Assembly: GCA_023379025.1 (NCBI GenBank)
Contig: JAMCTH010000011.1
Span: forward strand, 1-34,115
Direction: 5' to 3'
Origin: Patescibacteria group bacterium
GTDB lineage: Bacteria; Patescibacteriota; Microgenomatia; UBA10105; UBA927
Length of the DNA: 34,115 nt
Part shown: positions 9,907 through 18,688 of the stretch, piece by piece
How the letters are laid out: each line of letters begins with the position of its first letter
Position numbering within the stretch: the first letter of the stretch is position 1
Position numbers and translations under genes: made by a program
Notes under the pieces: generated by a model
Told to the model about the DNA's origin: nothing
The model's input: the letters and a program-made list of their open reading frames with translations, nothing else
The model's database searches: none

Positions 9907-12249
9907 TTATTGCTTGTTCTCCGAAATCGTGACGGAGATGTTGTTTGGGTTCAACGGCATGAAACCGCTGAACGGCCACAGATGAAATACCACGCTGATC
10001 TCGCCGACACCGGTTATACCTCCTGCATAGGACTGCACCGCGGCATTACTTTTTCCGGCAATCGCATTGCGTATGGCGGTAGTATCAAGAACCGGCACGG
10101 CGGTTGCCGTATAGGTAACCGGCAGGTTCACGGTCTTGTCCTTCTGTACTTTGGGAGTACCCAATGCTACCGTCAGGTGATCCTCCGGCACGGTATACCC
10201 GGCCGGGATCTTATCTGCTGCGATGGCCCGGAGCAGTGACAGAAGATCCCTGCTGTTGTATGCGGTTCCCGATACCGTCAGGGTTACGGTGCCGTGGAGC
10301 GAGGATGCCTGCTGGTCGAGTTCCTGGTCGAATTTTTTGGAGGATACCGTCGTTTGTACCGTCCCTTCGATGAGCTTGTCTCCGGAACCCACTGCGCCGC
10401 CCAGCTCCTGCGTGGACTTCGCGACTAACTCGTCGGATACGCTTTTGACCAGCGTATCATAATCCGCCCGACTCACGACGGTAACGGTTTTGCTTGAACC
10501 GCCGGCAAGCGCCTGGTCGTTCCGGGCGGTTACGGTGCTTGAAGGGGTACTAACAAAGGAAAACTCCGTTCCGGAAGGAAGATTTCCGCCGGGGCCGATG
10601 GATACCGCCGTCACATCGGCGGTTCCGGTTCCGTATATTCTGGAACCGATGTTTTCGCTTGCGCTGGCTACGGAAACATCTGAATCCAGCGTGAATTTGA
10701 GTGAACCGTTCGTCAGAACCGTCCCTTTCGGAAACACCTGCTCGGTCAGTGATTTATTGTAGATGGTTACCGTACCTTTCGCGGGGTTTCCGATCTGCTT
10801 TGTTCCGGTGACGGCAATGGTTTTCTCCCCGCTCATGGTCGCTTCTTCCGTCTTTCCGGGAATCGTATCCGATGCCGCCGACGGTGATGATGCGGAAGGG
10901 TCGACAGTGACGGGTACGGAATCCGATACGGTCTTTGTTGCGGCAACAATCGTGACCGAAGCGCCCGGTAAAAACCACAAACCGGCAGCGGCGGACGTGA
11001 GGAGGATAAGGATGCCGGCGCCCGCTTTCCATCGGTCCACTCCTCCGGGAAGCCTTGCGTCGGAAAAGATGGTCCTGAGGTTTGGCATGCGCAGCGAAGT
11101 CAACAGAGAGGCAAACCGGGAAACGCCCAAACCCGGCGGGCCCGCCTGATGACCAGGGGGCCGGATGCGCTCATCGGCATATGCTTCCTCCCCGGGCGGC
11201 AGGTCCACGGTTCCGGTTCGTGCCCGCTCGTCCAGGATATCCTCTTTTTTCCGGAATCCCAGGGATTCCGGCTCAACCATAACGACATTGGACGCCTCCC
11301 CGCCGGCTTTCCCGTCCGGCCCGCGCGTTTCATGCCCACACGCCTCCGTTTCGGAATCCGGGGGTTCCTGTTCCTCTCCGTCCTTTGAAACCGCGTACGC
11401 TTCTGCCTCATGCTGCGCAACCGCCCGGACCGCTCCGTGCCCTTCCGTACCTCCCGCCGCAGGACTCTCGTCTGCCGTCTCCGTTCCCATCGCTTTGGCA
11501 AGCTCCGCGGACCCGGCAAAACACACCGAGGTGATGATATCTTTCATGCCGATGATCTCGATCTTCGGAAAATGGAGAAAATTTGCCCTGGTCGGCCAGG
11601 GGTGTTTGAGGAGCTGGGACTGCAGTTCCTCAAGGCGGGTTTTGTTCTGCCCGAACAGTTCGATACGAGACGGCAGCACCTCCGCCTCGGTATAGCTTTT
11701 CAGCGTCTGTTCCAGACGGCCCGCAACGCCGTCGTCCATCTGGAGAATCCGCTGGCCGAGAGCCATGCCGACTTTATAGACGGAAACGGTAAGGGTGTCA
11801 CCTGCGAGGTAAAGGAGGATCACGCTCGGCGGAACTCCTTCATCCGCCTTCAGTTTGTGGATGATGCTCTGCTCAAGGGAAACGTAGCCGATCGGCTCAA
11901 GATCCAGCGTTTTGGTGAGTTTTTTGATGTGCGGTTTTATCTCGGACGATATATCCCCTTCAGACGTAAGGTATGGTGCCGCCAATCCGAGAACCACTTT
12001 TTTGAGCTCCCGTCCGCCTCCCGCCGCATCTATTTTCCCCAGCGCCCGGTCCGTCGCCTCGGTGCGTTCCTCCCAGGTGTCCCCGGCGACGCGCTCTCCG
12101 GCGGCAGTCACAATATCAGGTCTGCCGCTCGAACCAACCGACCAGACCGCCACGGCACAAAAACCCGGATCCAGAAGAAGCGACAGGTACCCATGCGCCT
12201 CTTTCCTGTCTTTATGAAATAGCTGGTCTATGGCGCCGGGCAGGTTCAT
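9907..12249 (-). CDS. Fusion protein: N-terminal PilM/FtsA-like domain, low-complexity linker, single TM, extracellular baseplate-J-like region
   Basis: 780 aa; N-terminal actin-like features (KKVVLGLAAPYLTSEG..., SLEQSIIHKLKADEGVPPSVILLYLAGDTLTVSVYKVGMALGQRILQMDDGVAGRLEQTLKS), TM AGAGILILLTSAAAGLWFLPG, C-terminal Thr/Ser/Val-rich region with IGPGGNLPSGTEF baseplate-J-like motif. Confidence 0.7.
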   Translation of the reverse strand: MNLPGAIDQLFHKDRKEAHGYLSLLLDPGFCAVAVWSVGSSGRPDIVTAAGERVAGDTWEERTEATDRALGKIDAAGGGRELKKVVLGLAAPYLTSEGDISSEIKPHIKKLTKTLDLEPIGYVSLEQSIIHKLKADEGVPPSVILLYLAGDTLTVSVYKVGMALGQRILQMDDGVAGRLEQTLKSYTEAEVLPSRIELFGQNKTRLEELQSQLLKHPWPTRANFLHFPKIEIIGMKDIITSVCFAGSAELAKAMGTETADESPAAGGTEGHGAVRAVAQHEAEAYAVSKDGEEQEPPDSETEACGHETRGPDGKAGGEASNVVMVEPESLGFRKKEDILDERARTGTVDLPPGEEAYADERIRPPGHQAGPPGLGVSRFASLLTSLRMPNLRTIFSDARLPGGVDRWKAGAGILILLTSAAAGLWFLPGASVTIVAATKTVSDSVPVTVDPSASSPSAASDTIPGKTEEATMSGEKTIAVTGTKQIGNPAKGTVTIYNKSLTEQVFPKGTVLTNGSLKFTLDSDVSVASASENIGSRIYGTGTADVTAVSIGPGGNLPSGTEFSFVSTPSSTVTARNDQALAGGSSKTVTVVSRADYDTLVKSVSDELVAKSTQELGGAVGSGDKLIEGTVQTTVSSKKFDQELDQQASSLHGTVTLTVSGTAYNSRDLLSLLRAIAADKIPAGYTVPEDHLTVALGTPKVQKDKTVNLPVTYTATAVPVLDTTAIRNAIAGKSNAAVQSYAGGITGVGEISVVFHLWPFSGFMPLNPNNISVTISENKQ

Positions 12250-12291
12250 ACCTCAAACAGACGGAATCGTATCATACCGCGTTACGCTCCA

Positions 12292-14139
12292 CTAATTCCC
12301 GGAAGCCGCGGGGGTCAACCTGGCATACATTCTCCGGATGCCGGCGCCCGCAGACTCCTCTTTTTGTATTGTAAAGTGGCCGAGCCTGCCTGTAAAGGCA
12401 ACGTGCGGCCCGCCGCAGAACTCGGCGGAAAAAAAGTGTTCCGGACTCCCCACATAATACACGCTTACCCGGTCCGGATATTTGTGGCCGAATTCCATCT
12501 GGGCGCCGATTGTTTCGGCCTCGGCGCGGTCCATCTCCACGCGCGTCACGGGCAGGTTCTCCCGGATGGTATCGTTGACCAGGTTTTCCACCCGGCTGAG
12601 CTCGTCCGGCGTCAGCTTCCTGCCGAAATTAAAATCCATCCGGAGCCGCTCGGCCGTGATGTTACTTCCCCGCTGGCGTATGGACGGATCGATCGCCTGC
12701 TGGAGCGCCGCAAGAAGGAGATGATGGGCGGTATGCAGTTTGGTCGTCTCTTCGCCCTGATCCGCAAGCCCGCCTCTGAACATGCCCGCCGCCGCGGTAC
12801 GGGACAGGGCTTTATGCTTCTCGAACTCTTCTTCAAACCTTCTCCGGTCAGGATGCTGGCCTTTCCCTTCCGCGATCTCTACCGTCATCTCCCAGGGGAA
12901 TCCGTAGGTCTCATAGAGCGTAAAAGCCGTCTGCCCGTTTATCTCTGAGAGTTTTTCTATCTCATGCAGTCCCTTTTCCAGTGATCTGCCGAACCGTACC
13001 GCCTCCTCTTCGAGGATCGCTTTCGTATCCCTCATGCGGGCGCGGACCTCGGGGTAAACGGCATCATATATTTCCGCTACCGGTTCGGCAAGGGTACCGA
13101 CGTAGCGCCAGTCGCCGGACAGGCCCAGCTCCCTGCCGTAAAGAAGCGCACGGCGTATAAGCCTCCGGAGGATGTATCCCTGCTGTTTGTTCGACGGCCC
13201 GACGCCGTCGGACAGCATCATCACCGCGCCCCGGACATGATCGGCTATGATGCGCATGGCCCGGGTGTCGTGCTCTTCCCGGCCGTACGTCCGTTTTGCC
13301 GCCCGTTCAAGCACCCGGATCACCGGCCGGAAGAGATCCGTATCAAAGACATCCGGGGTTCCGTTGGCGGCAGCCACCTGCCGCTCGAGGCCTCCGCCGA
13401 AATCCACATTCTTCTGGGACAATTCCGAAAGGCTTCCGTCGGCCTGTTTCTGGTACTGCATGAATACGGAATTGGCAATCTCAAGGTATCGGCCGCAGTC
13501 GCAATTCGGGTGGCAGGGTTGGCCGTTGTATGGGGACCGTTCGTGCAGACGGAGTTCTTGTCCGAAATCATAGAACACCTCGCTGTCCGGCCCTCCCGGC
13601 TCTCCCGCCGGCATCCTGTCCGGTTCTCCTGCACGGCTCCACCAGTTGTTCTTTGCCGGGTATGCGAAAACCCGTTCCCCTTCTCCGGCGTCAATCCCGG
13701 CACGGGCAAATATATCCTTCCATATCCTGATGGATTCCGTATCCTTGGGGACGGCGCCGTTCCCTGCAAACACGGAAACAAAGAGTTTATGGGGATCTAA
13801 ACCGAGTTCGCCCGTCAGGTAGGCAAACACCCAGGGAAGCTGTTCTTTTTTGAAGTAGTCCCCGAACGACCAGTTGCCGAGCATCTCGAAAAAGGTCGTG
13901 TGGCGGTTGTCTCCTACCTCTTCGATGTCCTGCAGTCTCACCGCCTTCTGGCTGTTTACCAGCCGTTTCCCGAGCGGATGCGGCTCTCCCAGAATATTGC
14001 GGATAAGCGGCTGCATGCCCGCAGACACGAAAAGCGTCGTCGGGTCGTTTGCCGGAACCAGGGGTGCGGAGGGGATTTCCACATGCCCGCGGGCGGTATA
14101 AAAGCCGATAAACTTTTTCCTGATTTCAGACGAATTCAT
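12292..14139 (-). CDS. alaS: Alanine--tRNA ligase (short form)
   Basis: MNSSEIRKKFIGFYTARGHVEIPSAPLVPANDPTTLFVSAGMQPL..., NVDFGGGLER, editing-domain HTAHH and CGGPH motifs; 615 aa, ends just after the editing domain. Confidence 0.95.
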   Translation of the reverse strand: MNSSEIRKKFIGFYTARGHVEIPSAPLVPANDPTTLFVSAGMQPLIRNILGEPHPLGKRLVNSQKAVRLQDIEEVGDNRHTTFFEMLGNWSFGDYFKKEQLPWVFAYLTGELGLDPHKLFVSVFAGNGAVPKDTESIRIWKDIFARAGIDAGEGERVFAYPAKNNWWSRAGEPDRMPAGEPGGPDSEVFYDFGQELRLHERSPYNGQPCHPNCDCGRYLEIANSVFMQYQKQADGSLSELSQKNVDFGGGLERQVAAANGTPDVFDTDLFRPVIRVLERAAKRTYGREEHDTRAMRIIADHVRGAVMMLSDGVGPSNKQQGYILRRLIRRALLYGRELGLSGDWRYVGTLAEPVAEIYDAVYPEVRARMRDTKAILEEEAVRFGRSLEKGLHEIEKLSEINGQTAFTLYETYGFPWEMTVEIAEGKGQHPDRRRFEEEFEKHKALSRTAAAGMFRGGLADQGEETTKLHTAHHLLLAALQQAIDPSIRQRGSNITAERLRMDFNFGRKLTPDELSRVENLVNDTIRENLPVTRVEMDRAEAETIGAQMEFGHKYPDRVSVYYVGSPEHFFSAEFCGGPHVAFTGRLGHFTIQKEESAGAGIRRMYARLTPAASGN

Positions 14140-14154
14140 ACGGCCGATTATAGA

Positions 14155-14448
14155 CTATATTCTGTAGAGCTGGCTATGAGTCCCGATGGCATCAAAATAG
14201 ATAACCGTTCCGTCTGATGTCTCAATCATCCTAAACAACGCCCGCCAATCACCGGTTATGTTTATACTCCGGTAGCGCTCAAGTTGGCCGGTCAACTGAT
14301 GATTATGTAACGTTGGATGAAAAGGATTGGCAAGATAAATTTCACGTCTTTCCCGAAATGCTTCTTGAATAGATAGTGGAGATTTTCTTAATTGTTTAAG
14401 AAACCGTTTTGAATAATCAATGCTTGGCGGATTTTTGTTTTCGGCCAT
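14155..14448 (-). CDS. RelE/YafQ-like mRNA interferase toxin (type II TA)
   Basis: 97 aa: YSKRFLKQLRKSPLSIQEAFRERREIYLANPFHPTLHNHQLTGQLERYRSINITGDWRALFRM...; RelE/ParE superfamily; overlaps the upstream antitoxin gene. Confidence 0.82.
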   Translation of the reverse strand: MAENKNPPSIDYSKRFLKQLRKSPLSIQEAFRERREIYLANPFHPTLHNHQLTGQLERYRSINITGDWRALFRMIETSDGTVIYFDAIGTHSQLYRI

Positions 14449-14725
14449 TAGCTATCATTTTATCAAGAAACGCAAGCTCTTCACCAGATGTATCAAAATG
14501 CATGTACCGTCCGGCTTTTCTGTCTTCCTCCGATTCCCGGAGAGTTTTGAGAAGATACGGAGTCGGTTCTTCATGAAGCGAAAGGTGCACGCTTTTCGTC
14601 CTGATCAAATTCCGTAAATAACTATTGATTACCCCGCTTAAACTGAACCCTAACTCACGGGCAACTTTTCGGGCCTTCAATTTCACTGCGGGATCGGTTT
14701 TAATAGTAATTACCGCCGTATTCAT
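14417..14725 (-). CDS. RelB/DinJ-like antitoxin (ribbon-helix-helix)
   Basis: 102 aa: MNTAVITIKTDPAVKLKARKVARELGFSLSGVINSYLRNLIRTK..., RelB/DinJ N-terminus; directly upstream of the toxin. Confidence 0.82.
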   Translation of the reverse strand: MNTAVITIKTDPAVKLKARKVARELGFSLSGVINSYLRNLIRTKSVHLSLHEEPTPYLLKTLRESEEDRKAGRYMHFDTSGEELAFLDKMIANGRKQKSAKH

Positions 14726-14726
14726 A

Positions 14727-14763
14727 TATATACAAAGTATATACTTATTCTATATATTGTCAA
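14727..14763 (-). promoter_or_regulatory. TA promoter TTGACA-N16-TATACT with overlapping palindromic operator TATATAC-aaa-GTATATA
   Basis: -35 is the complement of 14758-14763, -10 the complement of 14736-14741; perfect 7-bp inverted repeat at 14727-14743 overlaps the -10 and ends 1 bp from the antitoxin start codon. Confidence 0.7.
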
Positions 14764-14781
14764 TATGATATACTTGCATCA

Positions 14782-15354
14782 ATGAAGGTAACGATCTACA
14801 TGGCCGTGACCGCAAACGGCATGATCGCACGGGAAACGGGTGAAACGCCGTTTACCTCAAAAGCCGATTATCGCGCATTCCGGGCCCAGTGCCGGAAGAC
14901 GAAAGCCGTGATCGTCGGAAGACGGACGTTTGAAATCATCCGAAATGATGCGGAGTTTTTCTGGCAGGACTGCCGGTATTGGATCGTGACACGGCACGCT
15001 TCGGATATTGCAGCCCCTCTTCCTCCCAATGTCACTGTTTCCTCAGATACACCGGAAAGGATTGTGAGGAGTGTCGGACGCGCAGGGTTTAACTCCATCA
15101 CGATCATGGGTGGAGCAGGAACGAACACCTCATTTCTTGCCGCCGGCGTGGTCACGGATATCATTCTTGATATCGAACCGTTTGTGTACCTCCGGGGTAT
15201 CCCCCTGTTTCACCCAGAGTTACCCTTGGAGGTTCCTCTCAGGCTTCTTGAGGTAAAACGCCTCAGTCCTCAAACGATCCAACTCCATTATTACGTAACT
15301 CATGGAAACTCGTCCAAACGACAATACCATTCTCGAGAGTACAAAAAAATCTGA
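14782..15354 (+). CDS. RibD C-terminal / dihydrofolate reductase-like family protein
   Basis: MKVTIYMAVTANGMIARETGE..., AVIVGRRTFEII, ITIMGGAGTNTSFLAAGVVTDIILDIEPFVYLRGIPLF: DHFR-like/RibD_C signature. Confidence 0.8.
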   Translation: MKVTIYMAVTANGMIARETGETPFTSKADYRAFRAQCRKTKAVIVGRRTFEIIRNDAEFFWQDCRYWIVTRHASDIAAPLPPNVTVSSDTPERIVRSVGRAGFNSITIMGGAGTNTSFLAAGVVTDIILDIEPFVYLRGIPLFHPELPLEVPLRLLEVKRLSPQTIQLHYYVTHGNSSKRQYHSREYKKI

Positions 15355-15374
15355 AGCCTAAAACTTGCATCAGA

Positions 15375-16358
15375 GTGATAAAAAGCGTAACAATAGATAC
15401 AAGAAAAGGAGGACCTGTGAGAAAAGCCGTCTTTATAGATTATAAGAACGGGGAAATTGCAAGTAACATATTTACCCGACTAAAGATAAATTTTGAAACC
15501 GTGGACTTCTGTCAGCGAAGTGATTCAGATGTGTTAATGAAAGTAAAAGATGCAGATGCATTTTTTGTAAAAATTTCCACTACTGTAGATAAGGAACTCA
15601 TTGATGCTGCACCGGCACTAAAATACATTGGGGTCTGCTCCACAGCATTCGATGCCGTCGATACAAAATATGCTCGATCCAAAGGAGTAAGCGTCTGTAA
15701 CTTGGGCGGGTATAGCACAGAAGCCGTTGCAGAATTTTTCTTCGCGTCGCTTTTTGAAACAATCAGAGATCTCGAACGTGCTAAAAATCAGGCCAGAAAG
15801 GAAGACTATTCATTTGCATCATTTATGGGTCGAGAACTCCAGAATAAAACACTCGGCGTCATAGGAGCAGGAACTATTGGATCCAGAATAGCCACTATCG
15901 GGATTGGCATTGGAATGAAGGTAATCTATTTTTCCAGAAAAAATAAGCCTGCGATAGAAACGCTGGGGGCGGTTAAATATCCTCTTGAAGATATTGTAAA
16001 AAACAGCGATTTTATTTCAGTTAATCTGGCACTCAATGCCGAAACAAAAGAACTGGTATCCAAGGATAAAGTCGCGCTAATAAAAAAGGGCGCTGTACTT
16101 ATTAACCTCGCGCCGCCACCATTACTGGACCAGGAAGCGGTTCTGAAAAAAGCTGCAAGCGGCGACCTAACATATATTTTTGACCATTCTGACGATATGG
16201 ACCCATCTTTAGTCAAACGTTTCCTACAGATCGGCAATTGTATTGTCTATCCGCCTGTTGCCTTTCGTACGATCGAAGCGGATATCAACAGATGGGAAAC
16301 CTTCGTGGGCAATATCGAACACTTCATAAAGGGCGCTCCAACAAACGTGATAAACTGA
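15375..16358 (+). CDS. D-2-hydroxyacid dehydrogenase family NAD-binding protein
   Basis: ELQNKTLGVIGAGTIGSRIATIGIGIGMKVIYFSR (Rossmann GxGxxG), KDKVALIKKGAVLINLAPPPLLDQEAVLKKAASGDLTYIFD. Translation probably starts at an internal codon near 15417 (RKAVFIDYKNGE). Confidence 0.85.
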   Translation: MIKSVTIDTRKGGPVRKAVFIDYKNGEIASNIFTRLKINFETVDFCQRSDSDVLMKVKDADAFFVKISTTVDKELIDAAPALKYIGVCSTAFDAVDTKYARSKGVSVCNLGGYSTEAVAEFFFASLFETIRDLERAKNQARKEDYSFASFMGRELQNKTLGVIGAGTIGSRIATIGIGIGMKVIYFSRKNKPAIETLGAVKYPLEDIVKNSDFISVNLALNAETKELVSKDKVALIKKGAVLINLAPPPLLDQEAVLKKAASGDLTYIFDHSDDMDPSLVKRFLQIGNCIVYPPVAFRTIEADINRWETFVGNIEHFIKGAPTNVIN

Positions 16359-16414
16359 CCGAACGGATTTTTGGTGTTTTTCGATATCGGAAAACGCGCG
16401 GTATGGTCTAACCT

Positions 16415-16639
16415 ATGTCATCCGGTCAATCAGGTAAAACAAACTATAACTTTTTCGTAGAAACCGACACGTCCCGGTTTACCGGTGAGTGGATCGCGAT
16501 AGCGCGGAAAAAAATCCTCGCTCACGGACCGGATGCCAAAAAAGTTTACGAACAGGGAAAACGGAAAGCCAACCGTGCGCGGGTATCGCTTGCAAAAATT
16601 CCGGACAAACGGCACGTCGTCTTCTCCGTTTTCCCATGA
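16415..16639 (+). CDS. DUF5678-like small protein
   Basis: 74 aa: FTGEWIAIARKKILAHGPDAKKVYEQGKRKANRARVSLAKIPDKRHVVFSVFP; matches my recollection of the DUF5678 pattern (WIAI..K.(I/V)AHG.DAK.V). Confidence 0.65.
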   Translation: MSSGQSGKTNYNFFVETDTSRFTGEWIAIARKKILAHGPDAKKVYEQGKRKANRARVSLAKIPDKRHVVFSVFP

Positions 16640-17034
16640 TCACCTTCCGGTATAAAGAAGAGCCTCTCGGCGAAAACGGACAGTCGATCATGCGCCCGGT
16701 TGCAGATGTTTTTCTGAAAACGACCTCCGGCGCATGGATCGAATACCACCCCTACATCGATTCCGGAGCTGATGTTTCCGTCATCCCCCTTTCGCTCGGT
16801 CGCCTCATTGGACTGACGACCGGACAGACTGTCACATCGGATATTGCGGGAGTCTCCGGAAGCATTCCGGTCGTCTACAAATCAGTGCAGATGAAGATAG
16901 GTTCAGCAGGCTTTCCGGTAACCGTCACCTGGGCACTCACGGAAGATGTGCCCGCCCTTCTCGGAAGAACGGATATATTTGACCGCTTTACGGTCACCTT
17001 CCGCCAGTCCGAAAACACGATCACCTTTGCATAA
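16636..17034 (+). CDS. Retropepsin-like aspartic protease (single-domain)
   Basis: MITFRYKEEPLGENGQSIMRPVADVFLKT...YIDSGADVSVIPLSLGRLIGL (DSGAD flap-type active site) ...ALLGRTDIFDRFTVTF; ATGA overlap with the DUF5678 stop codon. Confidence 0.75.
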   Translation: MITFRYKEEPLGENGQSIMRPVADVFLKTTSGAWIEYHPYIDSGADVSVIPLSLGRLIGLTTGQTVTSDIAGVSGSIPVVYKSVQMKIGSAGFPVTVTWALTEDVPALLGRTDIFDRFTVTFRQSENTITFA

Positions 17035-17065
17035 ACGCAACGGAGTAACACTTTACGCACAACGC

Positions 17066-17085
17066 GTTACAGCGACCGCTGTAAC
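17066..17085. repeat. Perfect 8-bp inverted repeat GTTACAGC-gacc-GCTGTAAC between convergent genes
   Basis: Seen directly in sequence; only a weak T-rich tail on either strand. Confidence 0.7.
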
Positions 17086-17151
17086 TTGTTGGATATAAAA
17101 CCAATAATCTGCCGCGGCAGAACACAACCGGACATGGCTACATTATGGGAA

Positions 17152-17547
17152 TTAGGAAGACTGCTTCTTCGGCAGGTTTTTGAAGAGGCGTTTTCTGATC
17201 TCCGCGGTCGTCTTTCTCCCCCGTTCCTGGATGGCTTCTATGTTTGCCAGCGCCGTATCGAGGCTTTCCGTTGCCCCGTCGGTTAACTCTTCCTTTTTAT
17301 CCTCAATCGTATCGATGACCTGTGTTTTGATCTCTTCTCCCTGTTTTGCCAGCTCCTTTCCCTTTTTCTCGAGTTCATCCAGCCGGCTCTCGAGTCCGTC
17401 AATAAAATCCTCACTCTTTTTCTCAAGAAGTTTACCGGTTTTCTTCCCCTCCTTGGTGCCCAAAAAAAAGAGTGTGATCGCTCCGAGAAGTCCCCCGATA
17501 AAAAAGCCTACCCAAAACCGACCGTCATGACGGGATTCTTCACTCAT
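17152..17547 (-). CDS. YtxH-like membrane protein
   Basis: GRFWVGFFIGGLLGAITLFFLGTKEGKKTGKLLEKKSEDF followed by a long coiled-coil: YtxH-type. Confidence 0.7.
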   Translation of the reverse strand: MSEESRHDGRFWVGFFIGGLLGAITLFFLGTKEGKKTGKLLEKKSEDFIDGLESRLDELEKKGKELAKQGEEIKTQVIDTIEDKKEELTDGATESLDTALANIEAIQERGRKTTAEIRKRLFKNLPKKQSS

Positions 17548-17803
17548 CGTTCCCTTCCTTCTGCTTTCTGAGCGCAGTAAATACGGACAGCCCTGCCTTT
17601 ATGCCGCTGACTATCCCGGACATGCCGCTTGCCGTCTCCCCGACGGCGCCCGTAACCTTGCCGAAATCATCAAGCATCTTATTCATCTTCTGGAGGGAAA
17701 TACGGACTTCTTTGAGGATCAGCCAGACCTGGACACCGAGGAAAACAATGAGGATCGTCAGGATAAACGTGACGGCAATGATGGTCAGTTGTACGGCATC
17801 CAT
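17540..17803 (-). CDS. Small membrane protein, DUF948-like
   Basis: MDAVQLTIIAVTFILTILIVFLGVQVWLILKEVRISLQKMNKMLDDFGKVTGAVGETASGMSGIVSGIKAG; TM followed by amphipathic helix. Confidence 0.55.
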   Translation of the reverse strand: MDAVQLTIIAVTFILTILIVFLGVQVWLILKEVRISLQKMNKMLDDFGKVTGAVGETASGMSGIVSGIKAGLSVFTALRKQKEGNDE

Positions 17804-17954
17804 AGGCAGGATGAGCTGAAATTTCCAATGGTTAATCTCTCATTTTTACTATCTCCGATTTCACGCTTCGTCTTTACCGGCGATGTTTCTAGTATCGCCG
17901 ATGCCGGCTGCCGTGTCAACCGGCAAATATCGCGTTTATCCCGCTCTGACCGGC

Positions 17955-18593
17955 TCATGGCCCAAACGACACATCCCGCGTGATGCTTGCCGATTTTCCG
18001 TATCTGCTGGTTGCCACAATCACCACATGGTTGACGCCCGGCTCAAGCGTAACCTGATCGAAAAATTTTCCGTCACTCCGGACCAGCGTCGACACACCGT
18101 TTATGGTCACGGTCGCATCCGAATCGGTCTCGCCGAGGACGTCTATACGCCGCTCCGTTGCAGTATAATTTTCGGCCGGTGAATCTACCGTGAGCACGGG
18201 AGGCGCATTGAGCGCGCGGTACTGAAATACAAAGTATCCCAGAAGAAGGAAAAACATACCGGCCAAAAGCATGGCGAGGAATTTCCCGGGAGTCAGCTGA
18301 AAGAAAGACCGGTTCAGCGGTTCCGTAACGCCTTTGGGTAAAAGCGTTGAGCGCGGAGCTTCCCGTGTCTGCCTCCGGAAAAATGCGAGGACGACAGTGC
18401 TGTTCAGCCCCAGAAATTCGCTGTAATTCTTGAGAAACCCTTTCGCGTACGACTCTGACGGCAGACTGTCGTACCGGTCTGATTCTATGGCCTCGATAAA
18501 CCTGGCGCGTATTTTGGTTGCGCGCTCCACGTCCGTGACTGACAGCCCTTTCCTACGGCGCGCTTCAAGGACCATGGAACCTGCAGTTTTCAT
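17955..18593 (-). CDS. RodZ-like HTH/TM protein
   Basis: MVLEARRRKGLSVTDVERATKIRARFIEAIESDRYDSLPSESYAKGFLKNYSEFLGL (HTH_25), TM, C-terminal Ig-like domain (DSDATVTINGVSTLVRSDGKF). Start placed at internal ATG 18593. Confidence 0.8.
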   Translation of the reverse strand: MKTAGSMVLEARRRKGLSVTDVERATKIRARFIEAIESDRYDSLPSESYAKGFLKNYSEFLGLNSTVVLAFFRRQTREAPRSTLLPKGVTEPLNRSFFQLTPGKFLAMLLAGMFFLLLGYFVFQYRALNAPPVLTVDSPAENYTATERRIDVLGETDSDATVTINGVSTLVRSDGKFFDQVTLEPGVNHVVIVATSRYGKSASITRDVSFGP

Positions 18594-18688
18594 AGACCGT
18601 ATGCACCCCCATTGTAACGAATGGCTCCGGCCGGTATTCGGGGAAACGCATCCGCGCCGGTATCCTGCAGTCAGGCGGTTGACGGACA

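Noticed and set aside
11165-12222. Plus-strand ORFs (176 and 270 aa) opposite the PilM/J-like fusion
   Set aside because: Shadow ORFs across the low-complexity linker and N-terminal domain; no family recognised.
16489-17034. 181-aa ORF as the full retropepsin gene
   Set aside because: The N-terminal part overlaps the DUF5678-like ORF in another frame; ATG at 16636 with ATGA coupling is the more plausible start.
17878-17900. CGGCGAT-N9-ATCGCCG inverted repeat upstream of the DUF948-like gene as a terminator
   Set aside because: Perfect 7-bp stem but no U-tract on either strand; left as an unassigned hairpin.
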